DNA from: Colwellia sp. MB02u-6 | GTDB taxonomy: Bacteria > Pseudomonadota > Gammaproteobacteria > Enterobacterales > Alteromonadaceae | Length of the DNA: 64,000 nt | Assembly: GCF_014077095.1 (NCBI RefSeq) | Contig: NZ_JACGVG010000028.1 | Coordinates: forward strand, 124,001-188,000 | Direction of reading: 5' to 3' | Part shown: positions 36,532 to 46,593 of the stretch, piece by piece | Numbering within the stretch: the first letter of the stretch is position 1 | Layout of the letters: each line of letters starts with the position of its first letter | Position numbers and translations under genes: made by a program | Notes under the pieces: model-generated | The model's database searches: none | What the model was told of the DNA's origin: nothing | The model's input: only the letters and a program-made list of their open reading frames with translations

Positions 36532-39500
36532 TTATTTCACGGGGTCGCAGTTCAAACTTAACAACATTAATTCTCGCAACGCAACTGAGAACTTGGCAAA
36601 TTCATGAGTTTGCCCAACTCTAAAGTTAGCCAAAATATGCTGCCAGCGCTCAAGTGGTTGAGCATTATCTACAAACCATTTATCCAACATGGCATCAATA
36701 TCGGTCGAGTTTTTATTACCACTTAATATCACCGAAGTTAATGAACGTTGTTGCCAATCAAGTTCTTCTCTAAATGACGACCTTGCCAGCGCTTGCCAGT
36801 GGTTCGATACTGGTTGCGTGGTAATTTGATCTAAGAACCAATGTAAGTCTAATCTGGCACCCAGTTTAAAGTAAAGATCGGTCGCTAATTCAGTTGGCAC
36901 GGCTTCAGATTTTGCAATTTCTGCAATATCCATTACCGAGAACAAGGTGCTCAGTAATGAAATTCTTAATGCCACAGACTCAGGTGCCCCAGCTGTAATC
37001 AAATCATTTTCCACGCGTTCAATTTGCGCTGCTTCATCTGCAATCATATAACTAGTAATATTGCTTGAAAGTTCTGCAAATGTGGAATGATAAAATTCAA
37101 TTGACTGAGCGATATTCATTGATTTAGTACGATGACGAAGGAACCAACGTGTAGCACGGCGTACTGTTCTGCGTAACTGAAATAGCATTTCTGTTTGGAT
37201 AGAGGTAGAAATTTTATTATCTAAATCACTGATCTGCGTCCAAATGTCTGATAACTCAAACACCGCACTCGCCATACTATAGCAATTAGCAATTTCAGAC
37301 GTTGTTGCCCCAGTTTCTTCTTTCATACGGTGAACAAAATTAAAGCCCATATCGTTACCAATATTATTAGCTAACTTAGTCGCTATAATTTCAGCTCGTA
37401 GGGGATGATCTTGCATTTGCGCACTGTAATTATCTTGCAGCTTTTTTGGAAATGCTTTAATGAGCAAGCTTTGGTGAAATTCGTTGTCGCTAATTTCAGG
37501 ACAAACCAGCTCTTCTTTTAACACCATTTTACTATAGGCAAGTAAAACAGAAAGCTCGGGGCGTGTTAGCCCTTTACCTAAAGATAAACGCTCAGCAATT
37601 TCTTCATCACTTGGAATAAATTCTAATGCTCTATCTAGTTTGCCCGAACGTTCTAACTCAGTAATAAATTGTGCTTGTTCTTTCAGCTGCTTAACACCAC
37701 GTAACTCTGTAATTGACAAAGAGTGAGTTTGGCGATAGCAATCATCTATCACGATATCAGCAACTTCTTCGGTCATATCAGAAAGAATTTTATTACGCTG
37801 CTTAACCGTTAGATCACCATTTTGAACTAAACCATTGAGTAATATTTTGATGTTAACTTCGTTATCTGAGCAATCAACGCCACCGGCATTATCAACAAAA
37901 TCAGCATTAATACGACCGCCTTTAACGGCAAATTCAATTCGACCTAAGTGTGTTAAGCCTAAATTACCGCCTTCACCTACCACTTTCGCTTCTAGATCTT
38001 GGCCATTAATACGTAATGAATCGTTAGCACGGTCACCCACTTCTAGGTGAGATTCTTTTGAGCCTTTAACGTAAGTACCAATGCCACCATTCCATAACAA
38101 ATCAACCTTCATTTTTAATAAAGCTTGAATTAAGTCATTAGGTGCCATGGTTTGCTTTTGCGTACCAATCATTTTCTTAATTTGCGGTGTCAACTTTATT
38201 GACTTAGCAGAGCGATTGAATAATCCTCCTCCTTCCGACACAAGTGACATATCAAAATCTTCCCATGAACAACCTGGAAGATTAAATAAACGCTCACGCT
38301 CAACGTAAGTAGTGGCTGCATCTGGCGTTGGGTCAATAAAGATATGTAAGTGGTTAAATGCGACTTGTAGGCGGATGTGCTTTGATAATAACATGCCATT
38401 ACCAAAAACATCACCAGCCATATCACCAATACCAACGACAGTGAAATCAGTCGTTTGACAATCAATATCCATTTCTCGAAAGTGACGTTTAACTGATTCC
38501 CATGCACCTTTAGCGGTTATTCCCATGCCTTTATGATCGTAGCCAACACTGCCACCTGAGGCAAACGCGTCGCCTAACCAAAAATTAAATTCATCAGAAA
38601 TACTATTGGCAATATCCGAAAATGTAGCGGTACCTTTATCAGCGGCAACAACTAAATAAGGGTCATCTTCATCGTGACGCACAACATTTAATGGTGGGAC
38701 TATTTCACCGTTAATAATATTGTCGGTAATATCAAGTAAACCACGAATGAAGGTACGATAGCACTCTTTACCCGCTTCAAAAATTTCATTTCTGTTACCG
38801 CTCGGTAGTTGCTTACAAACAAAACCACCTTTTGCACCCACAGGGACAATAACGGTATTTTTAACTTGTTGGGCTTTCACCAAACCTAGTACTTCAGTAC
38901 GGAAGTCTTCGCGACGGTCAGACCAACGTAAACCACCTCGAGCAACTTTACCGCCACGTAGATGCACACCTTCTACTTGCGGAGAGTAAACAAATATTTC
39001 AAATTTAGGTAAAGGCAAAGGTACGTCGGTAATTAGCGCTGGTAAAATTTTGAAGGAAATATAAGACTTCTCACCCGTAACAGGATGTGGCTGAAAATAA
39101 TTAGTACGAATAGTGGCATTAATCATCTCAACAAAGCGGCGAATAATACGGTCATCATCTAAGCTAGCAACACTGTCTAAAGAGGACTCGATGCTAGTGT
39201 GCACCTTCTCTATCAATTTATCATTTAATTTTTTAGCCGGTGAAAAACGTAAATTAAACAGTCTAATTAATAACTTGGCAATACTCGGATAACGTGAAAA
39301 AGTATTTTCAGTGTAATTTTGGCTAAAGGTACCACCAATTTGACGCTCATATTTAGCATAGGCACGGATAATTGATACTTCACGACCGCCTAATTCAGCG
39401 CCTAGGATTAAACGGTTAAACCCGTCGTCTTCTAACTGCCCTGACCACACTTTTGCAAAAGCATCTTGGAATAAGCTCTGAACAATCTCTAAGTTGAACT

Positions 39501-41373
39501 TACCTTTGCCGGTAAGTAACATTGAGAAGTCTAGAATCCAATAGACTTCTCCGCTTTCCGATTTTACGGCATACGGACTTTCACCAATAACACGTAAACC
39601 AAAGTTTTCTAACATAGGTAGAACATCGGATAAATGTAATGGTTCACCCGAATGGAACAACTTTAATTTTACAGAGCGGCTGTTAGCGTCTTCTTCTTGT
39701 GGTTGATAAAACAACATTTCAAGTTTGTTGTCAGCAGATAAAGCTTCAAATTTTTCAATGTCGACAATAGCTGTGCCCGGTAAAACTTCATCTTTATAGG
39801 CTTGTGGGAAGCTAATATATTTTCTACTTAACGCTTTGCCTTTAGCTTCGCCTTTATGCGAGTTTAATGAAGCAGCTAAGTTATCATCCCAACTGCGTGC
39901 AGCATGGTTTAAATTCTTTTCAATTTCTTTCACATTAATGTCTGCTTTTGTCGAGTTAACTCTAACGATATAGTGCGTACGAGCTTGTGCTGACTCTGAG
40001 AAGTAAGTGGTGAATTCTACTTCTTCATTACTACCTAATGCTTCTTGTAGTAATTTTTGAGTATTAACACGTAACGCCGTGTTGTAACGCTCGCGTGGTA
40101 CATAAACCATACAAGAGTAAAAGCGGTTAAAGGCATCACGGCGCATAAACAAGCCTGAATAATCACGCTCTTGCATTTGGAATATACCTATGACATTTTT
40201 CAATAATTCAGCGGGTGAACTTTGTAAAATCTCATCTCTTGGGTAAGTCTCAAGTATGTTGATTAATGCTTTATAAGCATGGGTGCCTTTAGCAAAACCG
40301 GAATTATTACAAGTAGCCAAAACTTTAGATTTAATTAACGGTAAATCTAAAGCGCTATTGGTATAATAAGCCGAACCAAATAAACCTACAAAGCGCTCTT
40401 CACCAATAACATTGCCTTTATTGTCAAAACGCTTCACACCAATATAATCAAGATGAGCGGGACGATGTACGCGCGACTTAGCATTGGTTTTTGTTAAAAC
40501 AAGTAAGTTATTGCCTAATGCTATTTCTCGGGCTGATTCGCTCAGGTCAGACATCAGGCGCTCTTTGCTGCCGCCATACTGGTTCATTAAGCCTAAACTC
40601 GTGTTAATATCAGCGGACAGCGCTATGTCGCCTTCTAATGTCTTCACTTGATAAGCGCGATAACCTAATAAGGTAAAGTTATCCGCTAACATCCATTCTA
40701 AAAGGCTCACGCTATCGCTATGCTCTTCTTTAGAACAAGGTAAAACAGCCTGTTTAACTTCATCAATAACACTACGCAAACGAGCTTGCATGGGTTGCCA
40801 ATCGGTTACCGTCACGGCAATATCACTGACTACTGAGTGAAGTTCTCTGGCAATATTAGCTAACACTTTAGCGTCATTTTGACGATCAATTTCAATGAAG
40901 AATATGGTTTCAACCGACGTAGACTTAAACGACTGGTCGACAGAAGAAGAAAGCTTCGTGATATTTTTACTTTTATCACGAATGATTTTTATTGGTGAAT
41001 TTAACATTAAATGTGGTGTTAGGTTTAATCGACTAAGGGCTATACGCACAGAATCAACTAAAAATGGCATATCACGGACAATTATTTCGATAATTGTATG
41101 GCTAGATTTCCAACCATTTTTTGACACCTGTGGATTAAAGACTTTAATCACTGGCTTATCATCTTGAGAATCGTTCAACGTATTCCACAGACTTAGCGTG
41201 GCACCGTACATGTCACTGTCATTTCTATGATCTAAATCTAACATTGAAATGTTTTTATAAAGCAACTCAGAAAATTGATTTACAAGGGGAGCTGTTGCCG
41301 ATGGAACTTTTTTTTGTATTAACTGTGCTACGTTCGAAAGTATCACTGAAGGTAAACCGTCTACTAACGTCAT
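36532..41373 (-). CDS. gdhB: Large NAD-specific glutamate dehydrogenase (GDH2 family)
   Basis: The enzyme deaminates glutamate to 2-oxoglutarate, mainly in amino-acid catabolism. At 1,613 residues it belongs to the ~180-kDa class found in Pseudomonas, Shewanella and relatives. A long N-terminal region with ACT-like repeats precedes the catalytic part (~800-1250), which contains GGKVARGGLRWSDRREDFRTE, VPVGAKGGFV, GIGDMAGDVFGNGML and AKVVGEGGNLGLT. The C-terminus is a helical region. AAGGG lies upstream of the ATG. An inverted repeat (41427-41448) in the 5' region could be an operator. It stands alone with its own terminator. Confidence 0.95.
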   Translation of the reverse strand: MTLVDGLPSVILSNVAQLIQKKVPSATAPLVNQFSELLYKNISMLDLDHRNDSDMYGATLSLWNTLNDSQDDKPVIKVFNPQVSKNGWKSSHTIIEIIVRDMPFLVDSVRIALSRLNLTPHLMLNSPIKIIRDKSKNITKLSSSVDQSFKSTSVETIFFIEIDRQNDAKVLANIARELHSVVSDIAVTVTDWQPMQARLRSVIDEVKQAVLPCSKEEHSDSVSLLEWMLADNFTLLGYRAYQVKTLEGDIALSADINTSLGLMNQYGGSKERLMSDLSESAREIALGNNLLVLTKTNAKSRVHRPAHLDYIGVKRFDNKGNVIGEERFVGLFGSAYYTNSALDLPLIKSKVLATCNNSGFAKGTHAYKALINILETYPRDEILQSSPAELLKNVIGIFQMQERDYSGLFMRRDAFNRFYSCMVYVPRERYNTALRVNTQKLLQEALGSNEEVEFTTYFSESAQARTHYIVRVNSTKADINVKEIEKNLNHAARSWDDNLAASLNSHKGEAKGKALSRKYISFPQAYKDEVLPGTAIVDIEKFEALSADNKLEMLFYQPQEEDANSRSVKLKLFHSGEPLHLSDVLPMLENFGLRVIGESPYAVKSESGEVYWILDFSMLLTGKGKFNLEIVQSLFQDAFAKVWSGQLEDDGFNRLILGAELGGREVSIIRAYAKYERQIGGTFSQNYTENTFSRYPSIAKLLIRLFNLRFSPAKKLNDKLIEKVHTSIESSLDSVASLDDDRIIRRFVEMINATIRTNYFQPHPVTGEKSYISFKILPALITDVPLPLPKFEIFVYSPQVEGVHLRGGKVARGGLRWSDRREDFRTEVLGLVKAQQVKNTVIVPVGAKGGFVCKQLPSGNRNEIFEAGKECYRTFIRGLLDITDNIINGEIVPPLNVVRHDEDDPYLVVAADKGTATFSDIANSISDEFNFWLGDAFASGGSVGYDHKGMGITAKGAWESVKRHFREMDIDCQTTDFTVVGIGDMAGDVFGNGMLLSKHIRLQVAFNHLHIFIDPTPDAATTYVERERLFNLPGCSWEDFDMSLVSEGGGLFNRSAKSIKLTPQIKKMIGTQKQTMAPNDLIQALLKMKVDLLWNGGIGTYVKGSKESHLEVGDRANDSLRINGQDLEAKVVGEGGNLGLTHLGRIEFAVKGGRINADFVDNAGGVDCSDNEVNIKILLNGLVQNGDLTVKQRNKILSDMTEEVADIVIDDCYRQTHSLSITELRGVKQLKEQAQFITELERSGKLDRALEFIPSDEEIAERLSLGKGLTRPELSVLLAYSKMVLKEELVCPEISDNEFHQSLLIKAFPKKLQDNYSAQMQDHPLRAEIIATKLANNIGNDMGFNFVHRMKEETGATTSEIANCYSMASAVFELSDIWTQISDLDNKISTSIQTEMLFQLRRTVRRATRWFLRHRTKSMNIAQSIEFYHSTFAELSSNITSYMIADEAAQIERVENDLITAGAPESVALRISLLSTLFSVMDIAEIAKSEAVPTELATDLYFKLGARLDLHWFLDQITTQPVSNHWQALARSSFREELDWQQRSLTSVILSGNKNSTDIDAMLDKWFVDNAQPLERWQHILANFRVGQTHEFAKFSVALRELMLLSLNCDPVK

Positions 41374-41573
41374 GCCTTTTCCCTTTTTGGATAAAACGCT
41401 GAAAATAATTATAATCTGTAATTTTTAATCTATCTTAGAGTATAGATTGTAACAGCGATCTTATTAATAAACATAGGGAAATGCGAGGACTATTTTAGAT
41501 GTATTACTTTAAAAACTGTACATTTATTTGGCGATTATACTGACATTTTTTATTTATTCATTAGTTATAAATA
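41374..41573. other. Upstream region of NAD-glutamate dehydrogenase
   Basis: AT-rich non-coding DNA. AATCTAT and ATAGATT at 41427-41448 form a 7-bp inverted repeat with an 8-nt loop about 55 bp before the start, a possible operator. No gene seen. Confidence 0.4.
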
Positions 41574-41597
41574 GAAAATGACCTTTCGGTCATTTTC
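41574..41597 (-). terminator. Terminator of the MMPL/RND gene
   Basis: GAAAATGACC and GGTCATTTTC form a perfect 10-bp stem with a 4-nt loop, about 40 nt after the stop codon of the transporter gene. Confidence 0.8.
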
Positions 41598-41638
41598 TTG
41601 TTTATTTATGCATAATTATTTTTTCAATTAATTAGCAT

Positions 41639-43957
41639 TTATTTTCGTTGTGGCCATAAAAATGCCGCTATAGCTGGTAGTACCAGTACAGCAGCAATCA
41701 TATTAACTAAAAACATAAAGGTTAATAGTATTCCCATATCAACTTGAAATTTTAAATCAGAGAAGAACCAGGTTGAAACACCTATGGCTAAAGTCACTCC
41801 AGTGATCAGTACCGCACTACCTCGCTCTTTAAGCGCATCAAAGTATGCACTTTGAACCGTAGCACCATTGCGAAGCTTAGCGCTCATGGTAGATAGAATA
41901 TAAATACCGTAATCAACGCCAATACCTACACCTAAGGCGATAACGGGTAACGTTGATACCGTTAAGCCAATATCAAGTGCTGTCATTAGCCATTGTGCAA
42001 GTGTTGATACCACGTAAAGTGGCACAACTACAGCAATTGTTGCTCTTAAACTTCTAAAGCTTAGCAAACATAAAATAATCACCGCCCCATAAACATAAAG
42101 CATCATAGGGATCTGGGCAGCTTCTACCGCTTCATTAGTCGCTGCCATTACTCCAACAGGACCAGAGGCCAGCTTAAACGATAAGTGATCATTACCTAAT
42201 TCACTAGCAGCAAGTTTTGCCGCATCAACCACACGATTAATGGTTTCGGCTTTATGGTCTGTTAAAAACAAAATGACCGGCATGGCGCTACAATCGCTAT
42301 TGAGTAAACCACTAGAGGATGGCACACGTGCAATTGATTGTACCAAGGTTTGTGTATTACGAGATAGCACACGCCATTTCGGATTACCTTCGTTATAGCC
42401 CGCGTTCACAATTTTTGCGATGGACGCTAGACTTACCGCTGACTGCACACCGGGAATGTTTTCCATGCGCCACTGAAATCTATCAATGGTGTTCATATGA
42501 TCATAGTAAGTACAAGCGTCTGGTGTAGTTTCTACGATCACTGACATATAATCGACACTAATGGCATATTTATCGGTAATTAAAAAAGTATCTTGGTTAT
42601 AACGTGACTTTTCATGCAGTGAGGGGGCACCTGCATGTAACTCCCCTATTTTCATATTTTGGGCCTTTTGGTAACCCACAATATAGAGCACAGCCGTACA
42701 AGCTAGTATAATCAACGCGACCTTACGTGTCGCAAATAACGACATAAAGTGCCATATACTATCAGTCGCAGAACCCTCTTTTCCTTGCTGATTTTCTTTG
42801 CTTTTTGGCACATGCATGTAAGAAACTAACAGCGGCAACAAGACCAAATTAGTTAAAATAATCATCGCGACACCCAGTGAGGCAGTAATTGCAAGCTCAC
42901 GAATAATGCCAATATCAATAGATAGCAGTGTCATAAAGCCAACAGTATCTGACAACAGTGCGATACCACCTGGCACTAACAAAATTCGGAAACTCAGTTG
43001 TGCCGCTTCTTTACTGGTTTTTCCACTATTGACCATTTTGGATACTGAGTTAATCATTTGCACGCCATGACTAACACCAATAGCAAAGACTAAAAAGGGT
43101 ACCAATATCGACATCGGATCTAGGCCAAAGCCAAGTGTTGATAACATACCTAGTTGCCATACAACGGCAATCAATGAACATGAAATAGGTAAAATAGTTA
43201 AAGCAATTGAGCGACAAAACCAAAATACCATTAACGTTGTGATAGCGATGGCAATCGCAAAAAAGGTTACAACCCCTTTTGCTCCTTGTGCAACATCACC
43301 CACCATTTTGGTAAAGCCAATAATATGAATTGAGATATTGTCTTTTTCAAACTTACCCCGAATTTCATCTTCCAATTGTCCAGCAAGTACAATACTATCT
43401 AACTTCTCACCGGTATTAGGATCAATTTCCATTAATGAGGCTTTCACCATAGAGCAACTGTAATCATCAGCAACAATACTACCGACAATACCCGCTTTTT
43501 CTATATTACCTTTTACAATAGCTAAACCCGCGGCATCTGATTGAAAACTTGCCGGTATTACTGGCCCACCGGCAAAGCCATCTTCAACGATTTCAACAAA
43601 CCGTGTACTAGGTGAAAATAAAGATTTCACCTGAATTCTGTCAACGCCCGGTATAAAAAATAGCTGGTCATGTACGCCTTTTAAGGCGGTAAAAAACTCA
43701 GGGTTAAAAATATTGCCACTGCTATCACACACCGAAATTAATACGTTATTTGCACCACCAAAATTCTCCCTATGCTCGAGATAGGTTTTCATATAAGTGT
43801 GGTTAAGTGGGATATGCTTGGTAAAGGCCGCATCCAGTTTAATTTGTGTTGCTTGAAACAACAAGAATATACTGGTGAGAGCAAAAAATACCAGTACGGC
43901 TAATCGACGACGAAAAAGTGTTGCTTCTACAACATTAATAATAGAGTTAAATTTCAT
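41639..43957 (-). CDS. MMPL/RND-superfamily inner-membrane transporter
   Basis: The 772-residue protein has about 12 membrane helices in two halves, each beginning with one helix and a large periplasmic loop (~35-220 and ~440-610), as in MMPL/RND exporters such as HpnN. GxxxDYGI/S-like motifs occur in the membrane core (IGVGVDYGIYILS near residue 690, FAIGVSHGVQMINS near 300). Cargo is probably a lipid or hydrophobic compound; that is inference from family and neighbours. It follows the YCF48-like gene by 5 nt, so the pair is co-translated. Confidence 0.85.
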   Translation of the reverse strand: MKFNSIINVVEATLFRRRLAVLVFFALTSIFLLFQATQIKLDAAFTKHIPLNHTYMKTYLEHRENFGGANNVLISVCDSSGNIFNPEFFTALKGVHDQLFFIPGVDRIQVKSLFSPSTRFVEIVEDGFAGGPVIPASFQSDAAGLAIVKGNIEKAGIVGSIVADDYSCSMVKASLMEIDPNTGEKLDSIVLAGQLEDEIRGKFEKDNISIHIIGFTKMVGDVAQGAKGVVTFFAIAIAITTLMVFWFCRSIALTILPISCSLIAVVWQLGMLSTLGFGLDPMSILVPFLVFAIGVSHGVQMINSVSKMVNSGKTSKEAAQLSFRILLVPGGIALLSDTVGFMTLLSIDIGIIRELAITASLGVAMIILTNLVLLPLLVSYMHVPKSKENQQGKEGSATDSIWHFMSLFATRKVALIILACTAVLYIVGYQKAQNMKIGELHAGAPSLHEKSRYNQDTFLITDKYAISVDYMSVIVETTPDACTYYDHMNTIDRFQWRMENIPGVQSAVSLASIAKIVNAGYNEGNPKWRVLSRNTQTLVQSIARVPSSSGLLNSDCSAMPVILFLTDHKAETINRVVDAAKLAASELGNDHLSFKLASGPVGVMAATNEAVEAAQIPMMLYVYGAVIILCLLSFRSLRATIAVVVPLYVVSTLAQWLMTALDIGLTVSTLPVIALGVGIGVDYGIYILSTMSAKLRNGATVQSAYFDALKERGSAVLITGVTLAIGVSTWFFSDLKFQVDMGILLTFMFLVNMIAAVLVLPAIAAFLWPQRK

Positions 43958-43962
43958 GACAG

Positions 43963-44967
43963 TTACTTAATTACGTTAATAGTTTTGATGCCAACATCAG
44001 AGACGGCGATAATTTTATTCTGATACCAAACCCCGGCTATAAGTGCTTTACCATCTTTTTGAAGATGTTTAGTAAATGTTGCACCATCATCACGACTTTC
44101 TAATAGTATGCCGTTATTACCCAAGATAAAAATCCGTTGATCGTCACTAAGCACAATAGCACTTAACAAGCCGGTAACCTCGCTATCAATTGCTTGCCAT
44201 GGCGTACCGTTACGTAAGCTACGAAAGATATGACCTCGTAAACCCACAACCAGTAAGTTGCCTTCCTGTGTGCGGTTTATATCGTAAAATGAGCCTGGAT
44301 ATATCTCATCAAGTTTTTCCCAACTTATGCCAAAATCATTACTTTTTGCAATTAGGCCCATTTCACCCACTAAATATAACGTACGACCGTCGGCAACAAC
44401 GCGATTAAAATGCGGCAGTATACTGCTTTGCACATCTAAATACGCTTCTTCATCTTGCAGTTTTAATTCGGCTAAATACGTTTGGTCTTCCGGGTAAAGC
44501 AATTCATTATGATGCTCTATAGCCCAATGTTGGCCACCGTCATTTGTACGATAAAACAAACCATAGGAGCCAATAGCAATACCGTTATCTTTATCTAAAA
44601 ACAACACATCCAACAAGGGTTTTTCCACTTGTGGTAGATGCTGTTGTATTTGCCAAGAAAGGCCACCATCTCTTGACGATAATATAGTCGCGTCATGACC
44701 GACTGCCCAGCCATTGTCTTCATCGGTAAAATAAACCGCGGTTAATGTTACTTGTACAGGCACTTGTGCTTGCTGCCATTGCACACCATCTGTTGAAAGT
44801 AAAATGTGACCACGCTCACCAACAACAACTAATTTTGATTGATTAACTACCGTAATATCAAGCAAGAGTGATTTACTCGCCAGTGGAGCAATTACCGAGT
44901 CGATTGTTTGCGCATTAATAATAGGGATAGTAAGAAAACTGAGTAAAATAACGAGAAGACGTATCAT
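43963..44967 (-). CDS. YCF48/BNR-repeat periplasmic protein
   Basis: The 334-residue protein has a signal peptide (cleaved near INAQT) and a beta-propeller with repeated D-G-x-x-W and G-x-x-G-x-I/L blades (STDGVQWQQAQ, SRDGGLSWQIQ, TNDGGQHWAIE, SNDFGISWEKL, SRDDGATFTKH). This is the YCF48/PSII-assembly-factor-like family, which in proteobacteria often accompanies DUF1302, DUF1329 and MMPL genes. It likely acts as a periplasmic partner of the transporter encoded 5 nt downstream. Confidence 0.85.
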   Translation of the reverse strand: MIRLLVILLSFLTIPIINAQTIDSVIAPLASKSLLLDITVVNQSKLVVVGERGHILLSTDGVQWQQAQVPVQVTLTAVYFTDEDNGWAVGHDATILSSRDGGLSWQIQQHLPQVEKPLLDVLFLDKDNGIAIGSYGLFYRTNDGGQHWAIEHHNELLYPEDQTYLAELKLQDEEAYLDVQSSILPHFNRVVADGRTLYLVGEMGLIAKSNDFGISWEKLDEIYPGSFYDINRTQEGNLLVVGLRGHIFRSLRNGTPWQAIDSEVTGLLSAIVLSDDQRIFILGNNGILLESRDDGATFTKHLQKDGKALIAGVWYQNKIIAVSDVGIKTINVIK

Positions 44968-45142
44968 TAACTATATTAGCTCCATTTATTTGGACTGTAG
45001 AGGCCATTAGCCTCAAATTAGGTATATTAAGGAGAAAATGGGCTTTAGCAACCCCCATCGATACCAAGACATCCACCCTCTTTAGCTTAACTAATTAATG
45101 GTGGAATAAAAATAAAATAACTTTTTGAAAACTTTAAAACAA
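44968..45142. other. Spacer between the YCF48-like gene and DUF1329 terminator
   Basis: A short AT-rich space that probably carries the promoter of the YCF48-MMPL pair, since a terminator lies just before it on the minus strand. No gene seen. Confidence 0.4.
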
Positions 45143-45171
45143 AAACGGCTAGCACTCGCCAGCCGTTTTAT
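45143..45171 (-). terminator. Terminator of the DUF1302-DUF1329 pair
   Basis: On the minus strand AAAACGGCT and AGCCGTTTT form a strong stem with an inner GC/GC pair, followed by T-rich sequence, 12-40 nt past the DUF1329 stop. Confidence 0.85.
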
Positions 45172-45183
45172 CAAGATTGTTGC

Positions 45184-46572
45184 TTATCTGCGACCTTCAC
45201 GACGTAATGCTGAAGACGTAAAATCTACATCATTTAAATCCGCTGAAAAGTCATACATACTGGCTTCGTTATCTAAACCCATCGCAATATAACGACGAGA
45301 TTGTAGATCATGAAACACTTCTAAAGTTGACCATTGCGTTGGTACTTCATAGTAATTAATACCATGAGCAACACCCACTCGATATAGTTCATCACGGTTA
45401 TCATAAATATCAGTAACCGCTACTTGCCAGCTATCTTCGTCGATATAAAACACGCGTTTTTTATAAGTATGACGTGTATCTGATTTTAAGTTCGCTTCGA
45501 CCACCCAAACACGATGTTTTTCGTAACGCACCAATTCAGGATTAATATGACCCGGCTGTAAAATTTGATCATATTTTAAATCATCACTATGCAAACGGTA
45601 ATCGTTATATGGAATTAACAACTCTTGCTTACCTTTTAATGTCCAATTATAGCGATTTGGCGCGCCGTTAAACATGTCAAAGTCATCTGTTGTTCTTAAA
45701 CCATCTGACGCTGTACCTGGTGCGTCATAAGCAACATTAGGTGCACGACGAACACGGCGTTGGCCCGTATTATAAGTCCAAGCTTGGCGAGGTGTTTTTA
45801 TTTGATCCATGGTTTCATGAACCAATAAAGCAGTACCAGCTAGACGTGCTGGTTCAGTCACTTTTTGTTTAAACTTGAATAAAATGTTGGTTTTTTGAAG
45901 CTCTTCAGCTTTAACACCCTTAACGCCATAGGGAATAAGTAACTGATCATCAAATCCCATGTAGGTATAATCGCCTGACGCTGTTGGCGCTGCTTGACCA
46001 CCTTCTCGCGTAAGATTTTCACCACGATAGCGTAAAATATGATTCCAAATGGCTTCTAAACCATCACTTGGTACTGGAAATGGAATACCAATTGCCGCTT
46101 GAATAATGCCATTTCCACCTTGAACTAATTCAGTTCTAGTGGCATTTTCCAAGTTCGCCTGATAAACATGCTCAGGATACGATGCTGAACGACGAGATTG
46201 ATAAACACTCATCTTGTAAGTATCAGGATAAGTTTCAAATAACTTAATTTGGCCTGGCGTTAATAAATTCTTATATTGCGCAAGGTTTTCAGCTGTAATG
46301 GTATACATTGCCTTGTCATCAGAAAATGGGTCTAGATGATGATCACCCACTGTATAACCCGCAGGGGCTGATTTAATACCACCTGTCCATGCTGGAATAG
46401 AACCATCTGCGTTAGCTGCACGAACAGCACCAAAAGGCGTTAATTCTTTTTGTAACTTAGCTGCCTCTTGCTCGCTAATTTTTGCAGTAGCGCTGGTTGA
46501 TGCTAATGCTACGGTTACCGCTATTGATACTAGCGTTGCCTTTTTAAAGGTATTTTTAAAAATATTTCTCAT
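45184..46572 (-). CDS. DUF1329 periplasmic/outer-membrane protein
   Basis: The 462-residue protein has a signal peptide (cleaved near STSATAK) and the DUF1329 family core, with TPFGAVRAANADGSIPAWTGG at its start, VPVPSDGLEAIWNH-like segment and WTYNTGQRRVRRAPNVAYD. Such proteins often pair with DUF1302. A LolA/LolB-like fold is suspected for the family, which would suit lipid transfer, but this cannot be shown here. I chose the ATG at 46572, 8 nt after AGGA; the ATG at 46587 overlaps that ribosome site. It is 21 nt after the DUF1302 gene. Confidence 0.85.
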   Translation of the reverse strand: MRNIFKNTFKKATLVSIAVTVALASTSATAKISEQEAAKLQKELTPFGAVRAANADGSIPAWTGGIKSAPAGYTVGDHHLDPFSDDKAMYTITAENLAQYKNLLTPGQIKLFETYPDTYKMSVYQSRRSASYPEHVYQANLENATRTELVQGGNGIIQAAIGIPFPVPSDGLEAIWNHILRYRGENLTREGGQAAPTASGDYTYMGFDDQLLIPYGVKGVKAEELQKTNILFKFKQKVTEPARLAGTALLVHETMDQIKTPRQAWTYNTGQRRVRRAPNVAYDAPGTASDGLRTTDDFDMFNGAPNRYNWTLKGKQELLIPYNDYRLHSDDLKYDQILQPGHINPELVRYEKHRVWVVEANLKSDTRHTYKKRVFYIDEDSWQVAVTDIYDNRDELYRVGVAHGINYYEVPTQWSTLEVFHDLQSRRYIAMGLDNEASMYDFSADLNDVDFTSSALRREGRR

Positions 46573-46593
46573 GAAAGTAATCCTCATACAGCC

